From Pseudocitrobacter vendiensis (lineage in GTDB: Bacteria > Pseudomonadota > Gammaproteobacteria > Enterobacterales > Enterobacteriaceae), in the NCBI RefSeq assembly GCF_943590815.1, contig NZ_CALSBS010000021.1:1-64000 (forward strand): 64,000 nt of DNA, given 5' to 3'. How positions within the stretch are numbered: the first letter of the stretch is position 1; each line of letters opens with the position of its first letter. The notes below the pieces were generated by a model. It searched no databases. It saw only the letters and a list, made by a program, of their open reading frames with translations, and was not told the origin of the DNA. Position numbers and translations under genes: made by a program. Positions 19,892-27,259 of this stretch are shown one piece after another.

Positions 19892-20389
19892 TTAGCTTAC
19901 GTGAGTGCTAAAATATTTAATGTAATCTGTTTCTTCAGCTAATGCTGAAAACGCCTTCACTAACAGAGACATCCCCTGTTCATCTTCTTCTTTAAAACGT
20001 GAAAACGATGGGCTGTCGATATCCAAAACGCCCACTTTTTGATTCTTAACAATGATAGGCAGAACCAGTTCCGAATTACTTGCTGTGTCGCAGGCAATAT
20101 GCCCATCGAAGGTATGAACATCATCTATACGCTGAATTTTGTTTTGCGCTATGGCGCTACCGCAAACACCAACGCCCCAGGGAATTTGCGTACAGGCGAT
20201 TTTCCCCTGGAAAGGACCCAGAGTAAGCCTGTCTCCTTTAACGAGGTAAAATCCAATCCAGTTAATGTCATTGAGGCGCTCATTGAGCAATGCGCTGGTA
20301 TTCGCCATCATGACGAGAAAATCGGTTTCACCTGACATCAGGGCCTTAAAATCGCGATAAAGATCCGCATAAAAGTTATCGGTGTTCAC
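19892..20389 (-). CDS. msrC: free methionine-(R)-sulfoxide reductase, GAF domain
   Basis: The GAF-fold enzyme reduces free methionine-R-sulfoxide. The three cysteines of the family are present as Cys66, Cys76 and Cys100 from my start, equal to 84, 94 and 118 in the longer numbering used in the literature. I start at the GTG at 20389, which has GGGGA upstream and gives 165 residues, as in E. coli MsrC (YebR). It may be a second copy rather than the core-genome msrC. It sits between the TetR gene and the SDR gene. Confidence 0.85.
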   Translation of the reverse strand: MNTDNFYADLYRDFKALMSGETDFLVMMANTSALLNERLNDINWIGFYLVKGDRLTLGPFQGKIACTQIPWGVGVCGSAIAQNKIQRIDDVHTFDGHIACDTASNSELVLPIIVKNQKVGVLDIDSPSFSRFKEEDEQGMSLLVKAFSALAEETDYIKYFSTHVS

Positions 20390-20444
20390 GCTAAATCCCC
20401 TTACTATGGCTGACAATAAAATATTCTTCTGAACGAACAACGTG

Positions 20445-21011
20445 TTACTCAGAACCTGCGCTTAATGTTTTTAGCAAGGCGGCTGACGTTTTCCTGTATG
20501 CATCATGAGGAGGTAAGCGATTAAGCATTAATGCACCTTTGAGCGTTGTGCTGACAATGATGGCTTGCTCCTGGGCCGAAAGACGGTTTAACGTTAAGTC
20601 GCCGCATTTCACGCCGGAGAGAAGCAAAGCTTCAAGGATATCCAGTTCAGTTTGTACCAGTCGACCAACCGCCTGCTGTAGTTCAGGAGGAAAAGTGTGG
20701 CTGTCTGAAAGCATGGCATAGATACCGCACATTTCTCCCTGCTTCGCACAGTTTGAAAAGGCCTCAAGATAACCCGTGAGCCTTTGCTTACCCGCTGGGA
20801 TCGTCTGCAAGTGTTCATTCAACTGCATAAAGAGCGCGTTTTTATACTCACAATACGCTATCCCAAGGTCTATTTTGGTCGGGAAGTGATGATGAATACT
20901 GGCCTTTCTGATACCGACACCCTCTGCAAGGTCAGAAAAGCTGAAGCCATGAAACCCATCTCGCTGAATACAGGTATCAGCCAGTTGGATAAGTTTATCG
21001 TATGTCGTCAT
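20445..21011 (-). CDS. TetR/AcrR-family regulator
   Basis: A TetR helix-turn-helix covers about residues 25-48 (FSDLAEGVGIRKASIHHHFPTK), followed by an all-helical ligand domain, 188 residues in total. It heads the leftward cluster with msrC and the SDR gene, and is divergent from the cytochrome b gene. A strong inverted repeat upstream is its likely operator. Cys at about 90-94 and near 132 could sense oxidants or electrophiles, but that is inference. Confidence 0.85.
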   Translation of the reverse strand: MTTYDKLIQLADTCIQRDGFHGFSFSDLAEGVGIRKASIHHHFPTKIDLGIAYCEYKNALFMQLNEHLQTIPAGKQRLTGYLEAFSNCAKQGEMCGIYAMLSDSHTFPPELQQAVGRLVQTELDILEALLLSGVKCGDLTLNRLSAQEQAIIVSTTLKGALMLNRLPPHDAYRKTSAALLKTLSAGSE

Positions 21012-21192
21012 ATATCAACTCGCAGTTAGCCCTTGTTAAACGTGCGCTTGTACTTTACCAGCATCTTCCTTCGAACCACATTCCATCAATCAATCTCTGA
21101 TAGAGGCACCCGATTTTAACGGTGAATATCTCTGCGCTATCCATTTTCTTTCTTGACACCCTGTGACAGGCAGACTAGGATTCAAACATCCT

Positions 21193-21210
21193 ACCTACCA
21201 GATGGTAGGT
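21193..21210. promoter_or_regulatory. TetR-type operator, perfect inverted repeat
   Basis: ACCTACCA and TGGTAGGT form a perfect 8-bp dyad separated by GA, in the region between the tetR gene and the divergent cytochrome b gene. Its placement suggests that the regulator controls its own leftward cluster and possibly the rightward genes. Confidence 0.65.
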
Positions 21211-21271
21211 TAGCAAGTGTTAATTGTGCCATTGGGCAGATCAGAGACCGGAAAATTAAGGCAAGAATGAG

Positions 21272-21880
21272 ATGACAAATTCTAAAGAGAATCCGTTGAA
21301 AATCATTCATCCGCTATGGCTGAGAATCTCTCATTGGATCAACGCATTAGCTATGCTGATTATGATCACCAGTGGGTGGCGAATTTACAATGCATCGCCA
21401 CTGTTTCATTTTGTTTTTCCTGATGATTTAACCCTGGGTGGATGGCTTGGCGGAGCATTGCAATGGCATTTCGCGGCGATGTGGCTGTTTGTATTGAATG
21501 GCATCTTCTATTTAACCTGTAATATTTTTACGGGCCGTCTATACCGGATGTATTGGCCACTTTCCCTGAAATCATTATTACAGGATATAACTCTAACGCT
21601 GCGGGGCAAATTGAGTCACCAGGAATTAAGTCAATACAACATGATACAAAAATTCGCTTATTCTGGTGTCATATTGCTCTGTATTTTGACGGTCTTGTCA
21701 GGGCTGGTAATATGGAAGTCGGTACAATTCCCTCTGTTACGCGAATTAATGGGCGGGTATGAACAGGCGCGCCTTATTCATTTTAGCTGTATGTCATTAG
21801 TTCTGTTCTTTATTGCCATCCACTTGTTGATGGTGGTGCTGGTACCCAAAACGTTAATTGCTATGATTCGCGGTCGCTGA
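21272..21880 (+). CDS. cytochrome b561-type membrane subunit
   Basis: This 202-residue protein has four main membrane helices with His residues placed for b-type haem (SHWINALAM early, LQWHFAAMW, and FIAIHLLMV late). It belongs to the Ni/Fe-hydrogenase/thiosulfate-reductase type cytochrome b group. It lies 9 bases upstream of a molybdopterin oxidoreductase gene and likely passes electrons between the quinone pool and that periplasmic enzyme. Confidence 0.85.
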   Translation: MTNSKENPLKIIHPLWLRISHWINALAMLIMITSGWRIYNASPLFHFVFPDDLTLGGWLGGALQWHFAAMWLFVLNGIFYLTCNIFTGRLYRMYWPLSLKSLLQDITLTLRGKLSHQELSQYNMIQKFAYSGVILLCILTVLSGLVIWKSVQFPLLRELMGGYEQARLIHFSCMSLVLFFIAIHLLMVVLVPKTLIAMIRGR

Positions 21881-21889
21881 GGGATGATC

Positions 21890-22678
21890 ATGTCCAGAAT
21901 TAAAAAAAGCATCACTCAAGTCGAAAAAAGTGACTTGTTAAACGAAGCAACAAATATTCTTGAGCATCGCCTGACAGGTGAAAGTCGTCGACATTTTATT
22001 AAAATGGGGCTGACGTTGGGAGGAATCGCGCTGTTGACCGGTTGCGATCTCAGCGACAACAGTCAGGCGGAGGAAGTACTTAATCGCATGTCGCGAATGA
22101 ATGATCGTCTTCAGGGGATGCTGTTTAGTCAAACCCGATTAGCTCCCGTTTATAACGAGAGCCAGATTACCCGTCCATTTCCTTTTAATGCTTTTTATGG
22201 CGAGGATGAAATTCCGGATATAAATGGTGATAGTTATCAACTGGAATTGTCCGGGTTAATCCAGGATAAGCGCCCATGGACGTTGCCACAGTTGCATAAT
22301 TTGAAACAGGTCAGCCAGATAACACGGCATATATGTGTAGAAGGCTGGAGTGCTATTGGGCGCTGGGATGGGGTGCCCTTCAAGGATTTCCTTAAGGCGA
22401 TAGGTGCCGATCTTTCAGCTAAATATATAAGTTTTAAATGTGCAGATGACTATTACACTAGCATCGATATGGCAACAGCCCTTCATCCACAAACATTACT
22501 TGCACTTGGTTATGACGGAAAAACATTACCGCCACAATATGGCTATCCCATTAAATTACGTATCCCCACAAAGCTAGGCTATAAAAATCCAAAACACATC
22601 AGAGTGATAGAGGTTACAAACCGCTTTCCTGGTGGTTATTGGGAGGACCAGGGATATAACTGGTTTGGTGGTAGCTAA
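21890..22678 (+). CDS. Tat-exported lipoprotein molybdopterin oxidoreductase
   Basis: The 262-residue protein belongs to the sulfite oxidase/MsrP (YedY) molybdopterin fold. The twin-arginine motif S-R-R-H-F-I-K is at 32-38, followed by a hydrophobic stretch and a lipobox L-T-G-C ending at Cys52, so it should be exported folded and lipid-anchored. The candidate Mo ligand is Cys149 in R-H-I-C-V-E-G-W. I chose the ATG at 21890, six bases after GAGGG. The upstream cytochrome b is the likely electron partner. The substrate is unknown. Confidence 0.85.
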   Translation: MSRIKKSITQVEKSDLLNEATNILEHRLTGESRRHFIKMGLTLGGIALLTGCDLSDNSQAEEVLNRMSRMNDRLQGMLFSQTRLAPVYNESQITRPFPFNAFYGEDEIPDINGDSYQLELSGLIQDKRPWTLPQLHNLKQVSQITRHICVEGWSAIGRWDGVPFKDFLKAIGADLSAKYISFKCADDYYTSIDMATALHPQTLLALGYDGKTLPPQYGYPIKLRIPTKLGYKNPKHIRVIEVTNRFPGGYWEDQGYNWFGGS

Positions 22679-22733
22679 ATAGCTTCACATACTTTGACTT
22701 ATCAACACTACTCGTAATATTCAGGAGAAAATA

Positions 22734-23102
22734 ATGAAAAAACACATCATCGCAGTACTGGCTAGCTCTATGTTCATTATGGCAGGCTCCGCATTTGCGG
22801 CTGATACCATGTCACATGACGGCATGATGCAGAAAGATGCTATGAAACACGACAGTATGATGCAGAAAGACGCAATAAAACACGACGGCATGATGCAGAA
22901 AGACGCAATGAAACATGACGGTATGATGAAGAAAGACGCAATGAAACATGACGGCATGATGAAAAAAGACGCAATGAAACATGACGGCATGATGCAGAAA
23001 GATGCAATGAAACACGACGGCATGATGCAGAAAGACGCAATGAAACATGACGGCATGATGCAGAAAGACGCAATGAAACATGACGGCATGATGCAAAAAT
23101 AA
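22734..23102 (+). CDS. periplasmic MXKDX-repeat protein
   Basis: A 22-residue signal peptide ends A-F-A. The rest is M-S-H-D-G followed by eight tandem 11-residue units of the type MMQKDAMKHDG and a final MMQK, matching the pentapeptide MXKDX repeat family. The product is rich in Met, His and Asp, which suggests copper or other metal binding, though this is inference. It follows the molybdoenzyme gene by 55 bases with AGGAG upstream. The 33-bp DNA repeat is nearly exact and could change length by slippage. Confidence 0.85.
   Translation: MKKHIIAVLASSMFIMAGSAFAADTMSHDGMMQKDAMKHDSMMQKDAIKHDGMMQKDAMKHDGMMKKDAMKHDGMMKKDAMKHDGMMQKDAMKHDGMMQKDAMKHDGMMQKDAMKHDGMMQK
22824..23087 (+). repeat. eight tandem 33-bp coding repeats
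   Basis: Eight consecutive 33-bp units encode MMxKDAxKHD(G/S). The two variant units with Lys at the third position lie side by side (units 4 and 5), which suggests duplication. The repeat is coding and directly tandem with no spacers, so it is not a CRISPR array. Confidence 0.95.
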
Positions 23103-23334
23103 ACTACGAAACGATTATCGAGGAGACAATCGACACATCTTTTCTACAAAGGTAAGCATAAACTCGCAAAAGGGGACTTATCAGCCATATGCAGTTTTGA
23201 GCTTATACAAGATGTGTGATTCACTGGGATGCAGGCTTCCTTACACGGCAGCGTCAATTTACTGCCGCACATATCCTGGCCTGCTCCCTAAATCCTCTCG
23301 AAGAATCCTGCCCCTGCCCTCCGAGGTTATCGCT
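23103..23334. other. non-coding stretch before the IS remnant
   Basis: I find no gene here. The last 30 bases before the IS-type ATG (CCTGCCCCTGCCCTCCGAGG) look like the left end of an IS407-group element. The rest resembles nothing I recognise. Confidence 0.3.
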
Positions 23335-23442
23335 ATGCGCAAGATCCGATTCACTGAACACCAGATCATTGCCGTCTGAAGTCCGTCGAAGCCGGACGGA
23401 CCGTCCAGGATGTGTGCCGTGAGGCCGCTATATCGGAAGCCA
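23335..23442 (+). pseudogene. IS3-family (IS407 group) orfA remnant
   Basis: The frame begins M-R-K-I-R-F-T-E-H-Q-I-I-A-V, then hits TGA. Adding one base restores L-K-S-V-E-A-G-R-T-V-Q-D-V-C-R-E-A-A-I-S-E-A, the N-terminal helix-turn-helix of IS407-type OrfA. Similarity stops after about 36 residues. The rest of orfA, orfB and the right end are gone, so the element is dead. Confidence 0.8.
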
Positions 23443-23686
23443 GGCAAAAAAGATAAACTTTTCGTGATATTCTTTTGTTAACGCACACGTCTTATATAAT
23501 CAAATTAACCTGGTCTGACGCACGCGTTAAATCCATTACCCTCCATGACGGGTATTAATACTGGGTTAGTCCTGCCGCGATGAGATAAAAATAATCGTCT
23601 CATCTTTCATCCTTAATTTAATTACTGTTGCGCACACACGTAATATGCGCGTGGCGTGCATTACTGTTTTGCAATGGAAAACGTCT
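23443..23686 (+). other. A+T-rich leader of the catalase-like gene
   Basis: This stretch has no gene. It holds a hairpin, GATGAGA pairing with TCTCATC at about 23579-23604, and probably the promoter for the peroxidase-cytochrome b561 pair. Confidence 0.35.
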
Positions 23687-24760
23687 ATGTCGAAACTGGA
23701 TTTGAAGTCCAAAAAAACCTGGGGAGCGTTGGCGTCGATCGCCGTTGTCGCTGGCACACTGGCAGGCGCATTTGCGTGGACAGCAGGATGGTTTGGATCA
23801 CGTACTGTCAGTCAGGCACTGGTCGGTGAAACACCAACGCCATTTCCGCCAGGCTTTCGCCGCGCACATGGCAAAGGTATCTGTTTTGCCGGAACGTTCG
23901 TTCCGAATGGTTCCGCAGTTTCGCTGTCATCCTCTCGCCTCTTCTCGCAGCAGGAAGTTCCCGTGGTGGGACGATTCTCCATTGGTACTGGCGATCCCCA
24001 TGCTCCGGATAGCACGACGAAAACCCTGAGCATGGCACTGCTGCTGAAGACGGACGATAAACAGCAATGGCGGATGGCGATGAACAACGAGCCTTACTTC
24101 GCCACCCACAACCCGGAAGGATTCCTTGCCTTGCGCAAAGCAACCGCTGTTGACGCGGCCACCGGCAAGCCGGATCCGAAACGTATCGCAGACTTTTTGC
24201 AAGCGTACCCGGAAGCGGAAAAATACCTTAAATGGGCGGCACAAAAACCCGTACCCGGCAGCTTCGCCGGTGCGACATTTTACAGCATCAACGCCTTCTA
24301 CCTGGTGAACTCGCAGGGGGATCGACAACCGGTTCGCTGGATGATGCGCCCGCACGATCCTTTCATGTCGTTGAGCGATGAACAACGGCAGAAAGCCGAT
24401 GACAACTTCCTGTTTGAAAACCTGCAACAGAGGCTGGATCAGAAGCCCCTTTACTGGGATTACGTTCTACAGCTCGCGCAACCGGGCGATCCGGTGGATG
24501 ACCCTTCACAGCCCTGGCCGAACGATCGTAAGCAGCTCGTGGCCGGCACGCTGGAAGTGACTCGCGTTGAAGCGCAATCCCAGGGTGCGTGCCGCGACGT
24601 TAACTTTGACCCCTCGATCGTTCCTGCGGGTGTGGCGGTATCGAATGATCCCATCTTAAACGCGCGTTCCGCTGCCTATTCGCACTCATTTAGTCGCCGT
24701 GAGCGGGAAATCGGCTACGGCAAAGCAACCGAAGCCGTGCAAAAGCAGGAGGTTAAATGA
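23687..24760 (+). CDS. membrane-anchored or exported catalase-family peroxidase (SrpA-like)
   Basis: The 357-residue protein has an uncleaved-looking N-terminal hydrophobic helix at about 12-36, then a short catalase-fold domain. The distal haem residue is probably His61 in R-R-A-H-G-K-G, and the proximal ligand Tyr331 in R-x3-Y. This minimal form acts as an organic peroxidase in relatives. I start at the ATG at 23687, since earlier codons add no signal. Its stop overlaps the start of the cytochrome b561 gene (ATGA), so the two are translationally coupled. Confidence 0.85.
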   Translation: MSKLDLKSKKTWGALASIAVVAGTLAGAFAWTAGWFGSRTVSQALVGETPTPFPPGFRRAHGKGICFAGTFVPNGSAVSLSSSRLFSQQEVPVVGRFSIGTGDPHAPDSTTKTLSMALLLKTDDKQQWRMAMNNEPYFATHNPEGFLALRKATAVDAATGKPDPKRIADFLQAYPEAEKYLKWAAQKPVPGSFAGATFYSINAFYLVNSQGDRQPVRWMMRPHDPFMSLSDEQRQKADDNFLFENLQQRLDQKPLYWDYVLQLAQPGDPVDDPSQPWPNDRKQLVAGTLEVTRVEAQSQGACRDVNFDPSIVPAGVAVSNDPILNARSAAYSHSFSRREREIGYGKATEAVQKQEVK

Positions 24761-25329
24761 ACACAAATAAAGGTATGCGAGAGCACGCGCCACAGCATTT
24801 CAACACCCTGGCACGAAGCCTGCACTGGCTGATGGCGGCGATGATCCTGGCCATGCTGTTCATCGGCGCCGCCATGATGACGTCATTACATCATCGGATT
24901 TGGTTAATTGACCTGCACCGGCCCCTGGGTATCGCCATTTTACTGCTGGCGGTGATTCGTCTGGTCAACCGTGTGTTTAGCCGGACGCCCCCTCTCCCGG
25001 CCGATTTGACCGTATGGCAGGTCTTTGCAGCCAAAGCGTCGCACTGGGTGCTGTACGCGTTAATGCTGACCATGCCGCTACTGGGCTGGGCACAGCTGTC
25101 GGCAGCGGGAGTCCCCATCGTGATGTTTGAGGGATTCAACCTGCCGCCTATCGTTCCAGCCAGTCCTGCTGTTTATGCGTGGTGCCATGACGCCCATAGT
25201 CTTCTGGCCTGGGTACTTTTTGCGGTGGTGCTGGTCCATCTTTCTGCTGCACTCGTTCATGCATGGATCTACCGGGACGCGGTTTTTGCCAGCATGGCGA
25301 AAGGCGGTAAGCCGCCTCAGAAACCCTGA
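24757..25329 (+). CDS. cytochrome b561 family protein
   Basis: This 190-residue protein has four membrane helices with haem-ligand histidines in ARSLHWLMA, DLHRPLG, ASHWVLY and LVHLSAA. It starts inside the stop codon of the peroxidase gene. The pairing of catalase-like protein with cytochrome b561 is seen in many proteobacteria and suggests that quinol supplies electrons for peroxide reduction. Confidence 0.88.
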   Translation: MNTNKGMREHAPQHFNTLARSLHWLMAAMILAMLFIGAAMMTSLHHRIWLIDLHRPLGIAILLLAVIRLVNRVFSRTPPLPADLTVWQVFAAKASHWVLYALMLTMPLLGWAQLSAAGVPIVMFEGFNLPPIVPASPAVYAWCHDAHSLLAWVLFAVVLVHLSAALVHAWIYRDAVFASMAKGGKPPQKP

Positions 25330-25524
25330 AGAGGACAACATTATTGATGCGGGTCAAAGGAAGATGGCTGGCTGACTAAAGAACAGGGCTATGTGGTCGA
25401 TGTTTATCAGGATACTTGTCAGCCTGTTTCGCAGGCTGGCAACAACTCCGGGCAATATTAACGGCCCTTTTTGCTCAGGGTCATCCACGCGGCCACCTGA
25501 GTAAAATTGTCTCATGGAGAGAAA
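25330..25524 (+). other. region with hairpin and possible gene scar
   Basis: The stem CAGCCTG-TTTCG-CAGGCTG at about 25420-25438 may end the upstream transcript. The frame LTKEQGYVVDVYQDTCQPVSQAG before it reads like the tail of a lost protein, but has no start and I cannot name it. Confidence 0.3.
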
Positions 25525-26115
25525 ATGAAAGTTCGTCTTCTGGGAATTGAGATTTAAAGCGTTTCTGCACTACCGGAACTGAATGACAACCGTATTGCCG
25601 ATAACACACTACGTGAAGTGACCCCGACGCATGCCACAACAGGTATGGGGCTTGCCGTTCCTGGCGCGTTAACCGGTAACATTAGCTCTGGTGACTTTGA
25701 TAAAGAGAACTATAAAGGGACATCCATTGAAACCCTGCAAAATCCAGCGAACAGCTGGTTTGTCCCTAAAGCAAAACAAACCATCAGCAAATGGCTGAAC
25801 GAAAAGGGCAATGGCCACGTTTACAAACAGCCACTCTATATTGGTAAAGCAACCTGGGCGCTGATCTATAAAGACGCCATCGCGACCCCACCTCTCTTTC
25901 AGCTGAAATATAAAGTCCTATTCTATAAACGCCCGGAAAGCGGAAATATGTTCTCTGCATTCACGGTTGCGGAATGCGCCCCTACGCCTGTTGAAGCGCC
26001 ACTGAGCGACTGGAGTGCAAATAATTACCAAAAAGTGACCACTCAAACCGAAAGCTTTATGAAGAACTGCCTGCTTGAGCAGGATAACCAGCTGCCGCGT
26101 TTGCTGAAGCAGTGA
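25525..26115 (+). pseudogene. secreted protein gene with a nonsense codon in its leader
   Basis: GGAGAGAAA and an ATG at 25525 open a frame that reads M-K-V-R-L-L-G-I-E-I and then TAA at 25555. The same frame continues without a stop for 186 codons (S-V-S-A-L-P-E-L-N-D-N-R onward) to 26115. The layout suggests an exported protein whose signal peptide was damaged. Internal restart at the GTG at 25618 would give 165 residues without export. I do not recognise the family; two cysteines (AECAP, KNCLL) are present. Confidence 0.55.
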
Positions 26116-26160
26116 TGTGATGTGCTGTACGGCCCGGTGTGGGCTTGTGTGGGAGTACGC

Positions 26161-26192
26161 TCATCGTGAAACACCCTGGGGTTTCACGATGA
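26161..26192. terminator. strong palindrome after the pseudogene
   Basis: TCATCGTGAAAC pairs perfectly with GTTTCACGATGA across an 8-base loop. There is no U-run, but the stem is long enough to define a transcript end. Confidence 0.5.
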
Positions 26193-26425
26193 GAAAGATT
26201 AATACCATTAGTCTGACAACCCAGGCAATTAAAGATGCCAAGCGTGGGCATACTTTTAATCAGTGGCAACGTGACAAAAACGCTGTGAGACATCTACCGG
26301 CCTTTCATGACTTTATGCGCTTTCCATGCAAGCCCAATAGGTATGTGATACCAAACAGCAATAACGCCAGAAACCGCAGTGTACAGGCTTTAAGTTGGTT
26401 TCGGTAGACTTAGGAATACTTTGAA
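26193..26425. other. gap between the pseudogene hairpin and the att core
   Basis: A frame of about 70 codons starts at ATG 26189 but lacks a ribosome site and resembles no family I know. Otherwise nothing is seen. This is host DNA that once followed thrW directly. Confidence 0.3.
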
Positions 26426-26471
26426 ATGGTGCCGATAATAGGAGTCGAACCTACGACCTTCGCATTACGAA
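26426..26471 (-). other. prophage attachment core, 3' end of tRNA-Thr(CGT)
   Basis: On the minus strand these 46 bases run from the anticodon loop (ATTCGTAATGCGAAGG) through the T arm (GGTTCGACTCC) to the terminal CCA of a thrW-type tRNA. Identity to a tRNA stops exactly at the anticodon loop, as expected for an att core left at the far end of an integrated element. P22-type phages use this same segment. Host DNA lies left and phage DNA right. The intact tRNA gene should lie at the other prophage end, outside the window. Confidence 0.88.
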
Positions 26472-26604
26472 TCAGAAGCACCGTCTATAACTTACTGTTT
26501 TAAATAGCATTGACCGCATTCACACAGCCAATGCTGATGGCACAAAAAGTAACTTACTGTAGTTTGCTGTCATAGGTGTGTCACGTTTATGGCACAACCA
26601 AAAC

Positions 26605-27168
26605 TCATAAACTATGAGGCCCCCCTACAGGGAATTTTTTATATAGCGTGCAAACCGCAACATCATAGATTATCGCCACCTGCTTGCGGTCGAGGCCATT
26701 CTCAATCAAACGTCCGGCCTGAGCCCATTGCTCCGCCGATAGCTTCGGTCTGCGCCCACCGATACGCCCTTTCGCTCTCGCCGCTGCTAATCCTGCGCGG
26801 GTGCGCTCTACAATTAGTTCACGCTCCATTTCGGCCAGCGCAGACATTATGTGGAAGATAAACCGCCCCATCGGGCTAGAGGTATCAATGCTGTCTGTTA
26901 GGCTCTTAAAGTGAATCCCGCGCTGGCGCAGTTCGTCTACCAGCAGTACCAGGTTCCGCATGCTCCGCCCCAGGCGGTCAAGTTTCCACACCACCAGGGT
27001 ATCACCCTCACTGAGGGTTCGTAGTAGCTTTTTCAGTGCAGGTCGGTTAGCGACCGTTCCGCTCATTTTTTCTTCAAATATCTGCTCACATCCTGCTCGT
27101 TCTAAAGCATTTCTTTGAAGGTCTGTGTTTTGGTCATTTGTTGACACCCTGACATAGCCAATTTGCAT
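26605..27168 (-). CDS. Pin/Gin/Cin-type serine DNA invertase
   Basis: The 187-residue resolvase/invertase has the catalytic serine in G-Y-V-R-V-S (Ser9), the arginine motif W-K-L-D-R-L-G-R-S, the long E helix, and a C-terminal helix-turn-helix (RKQVAIIYDVAVCTLYKKF). It is very similar to Pin of e14. It lies beside four inverted and direct copies of a dix-like site inside the tail-fibre locus and should swap fibre C-termini, normally with Fis and an enhancer. It is the only recombinase in the window. Confidence 0.93.
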   Translation of the reverse strand: MQIGYVRVSTNDQNTDLQRNALERAGCEQIFEEKMSGTVANRPALKKLLRTLSEGDTLVVWKLDRLGRSMRNLVLLVDELRQRGIHFKSLTDSIDTSSPMGRFIFHIMSALAEMERELIVERTRAGLAAARAKGRIGGRRPKLSAEQWAQAGRLIENGLDRKQVAIIYDVAVCTLYKKFPVGGPHSL

Positions 27169-27233
27169 GTTTTTTCACCGCTTTTTTTCTTCCAAAAATC
27201 TTGCGACGGTATCGATCATGCTCCAAATCGGCA

Positions 27234-27259
27234 ACCTATAAAACGTCGGTTTAGGAAGT
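27234..27259 (+). repeat. invertase crossover site A
   Basis: The 26-bp site has the central dinucleotide TC at 27246-27247 and the right half GGTTTAGGAAGT. Its left half is CTATAAAACG-type. It begins silent cassette 1. Confidence 0.8.

Noticed and set aside
22824..23087. Possible CRISPR array
   Set aside because: The units are directly tandem with no spacers and encode a repeat protein.
22721..23096. Long open frames antisense to, and out of frame with, the MXKDX gene
   Set aside because: They arise from the 33-bp repetition; the plus-strand frame alone has a ribosome site, a signal peptide and a known family pattern.
26189..26407. Frame of about 70 codons left of the att core
   Set aside because: No ribosome site or family match; left as unassigned host sequence.
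26605..27168. The serine recombinase as the prophage integrase
   Set aside because: It is a short Pin/Gin-type invertase without the large C-terminal domain of serine integrases, and its sites are in the fibre gene rather than the tRNA.
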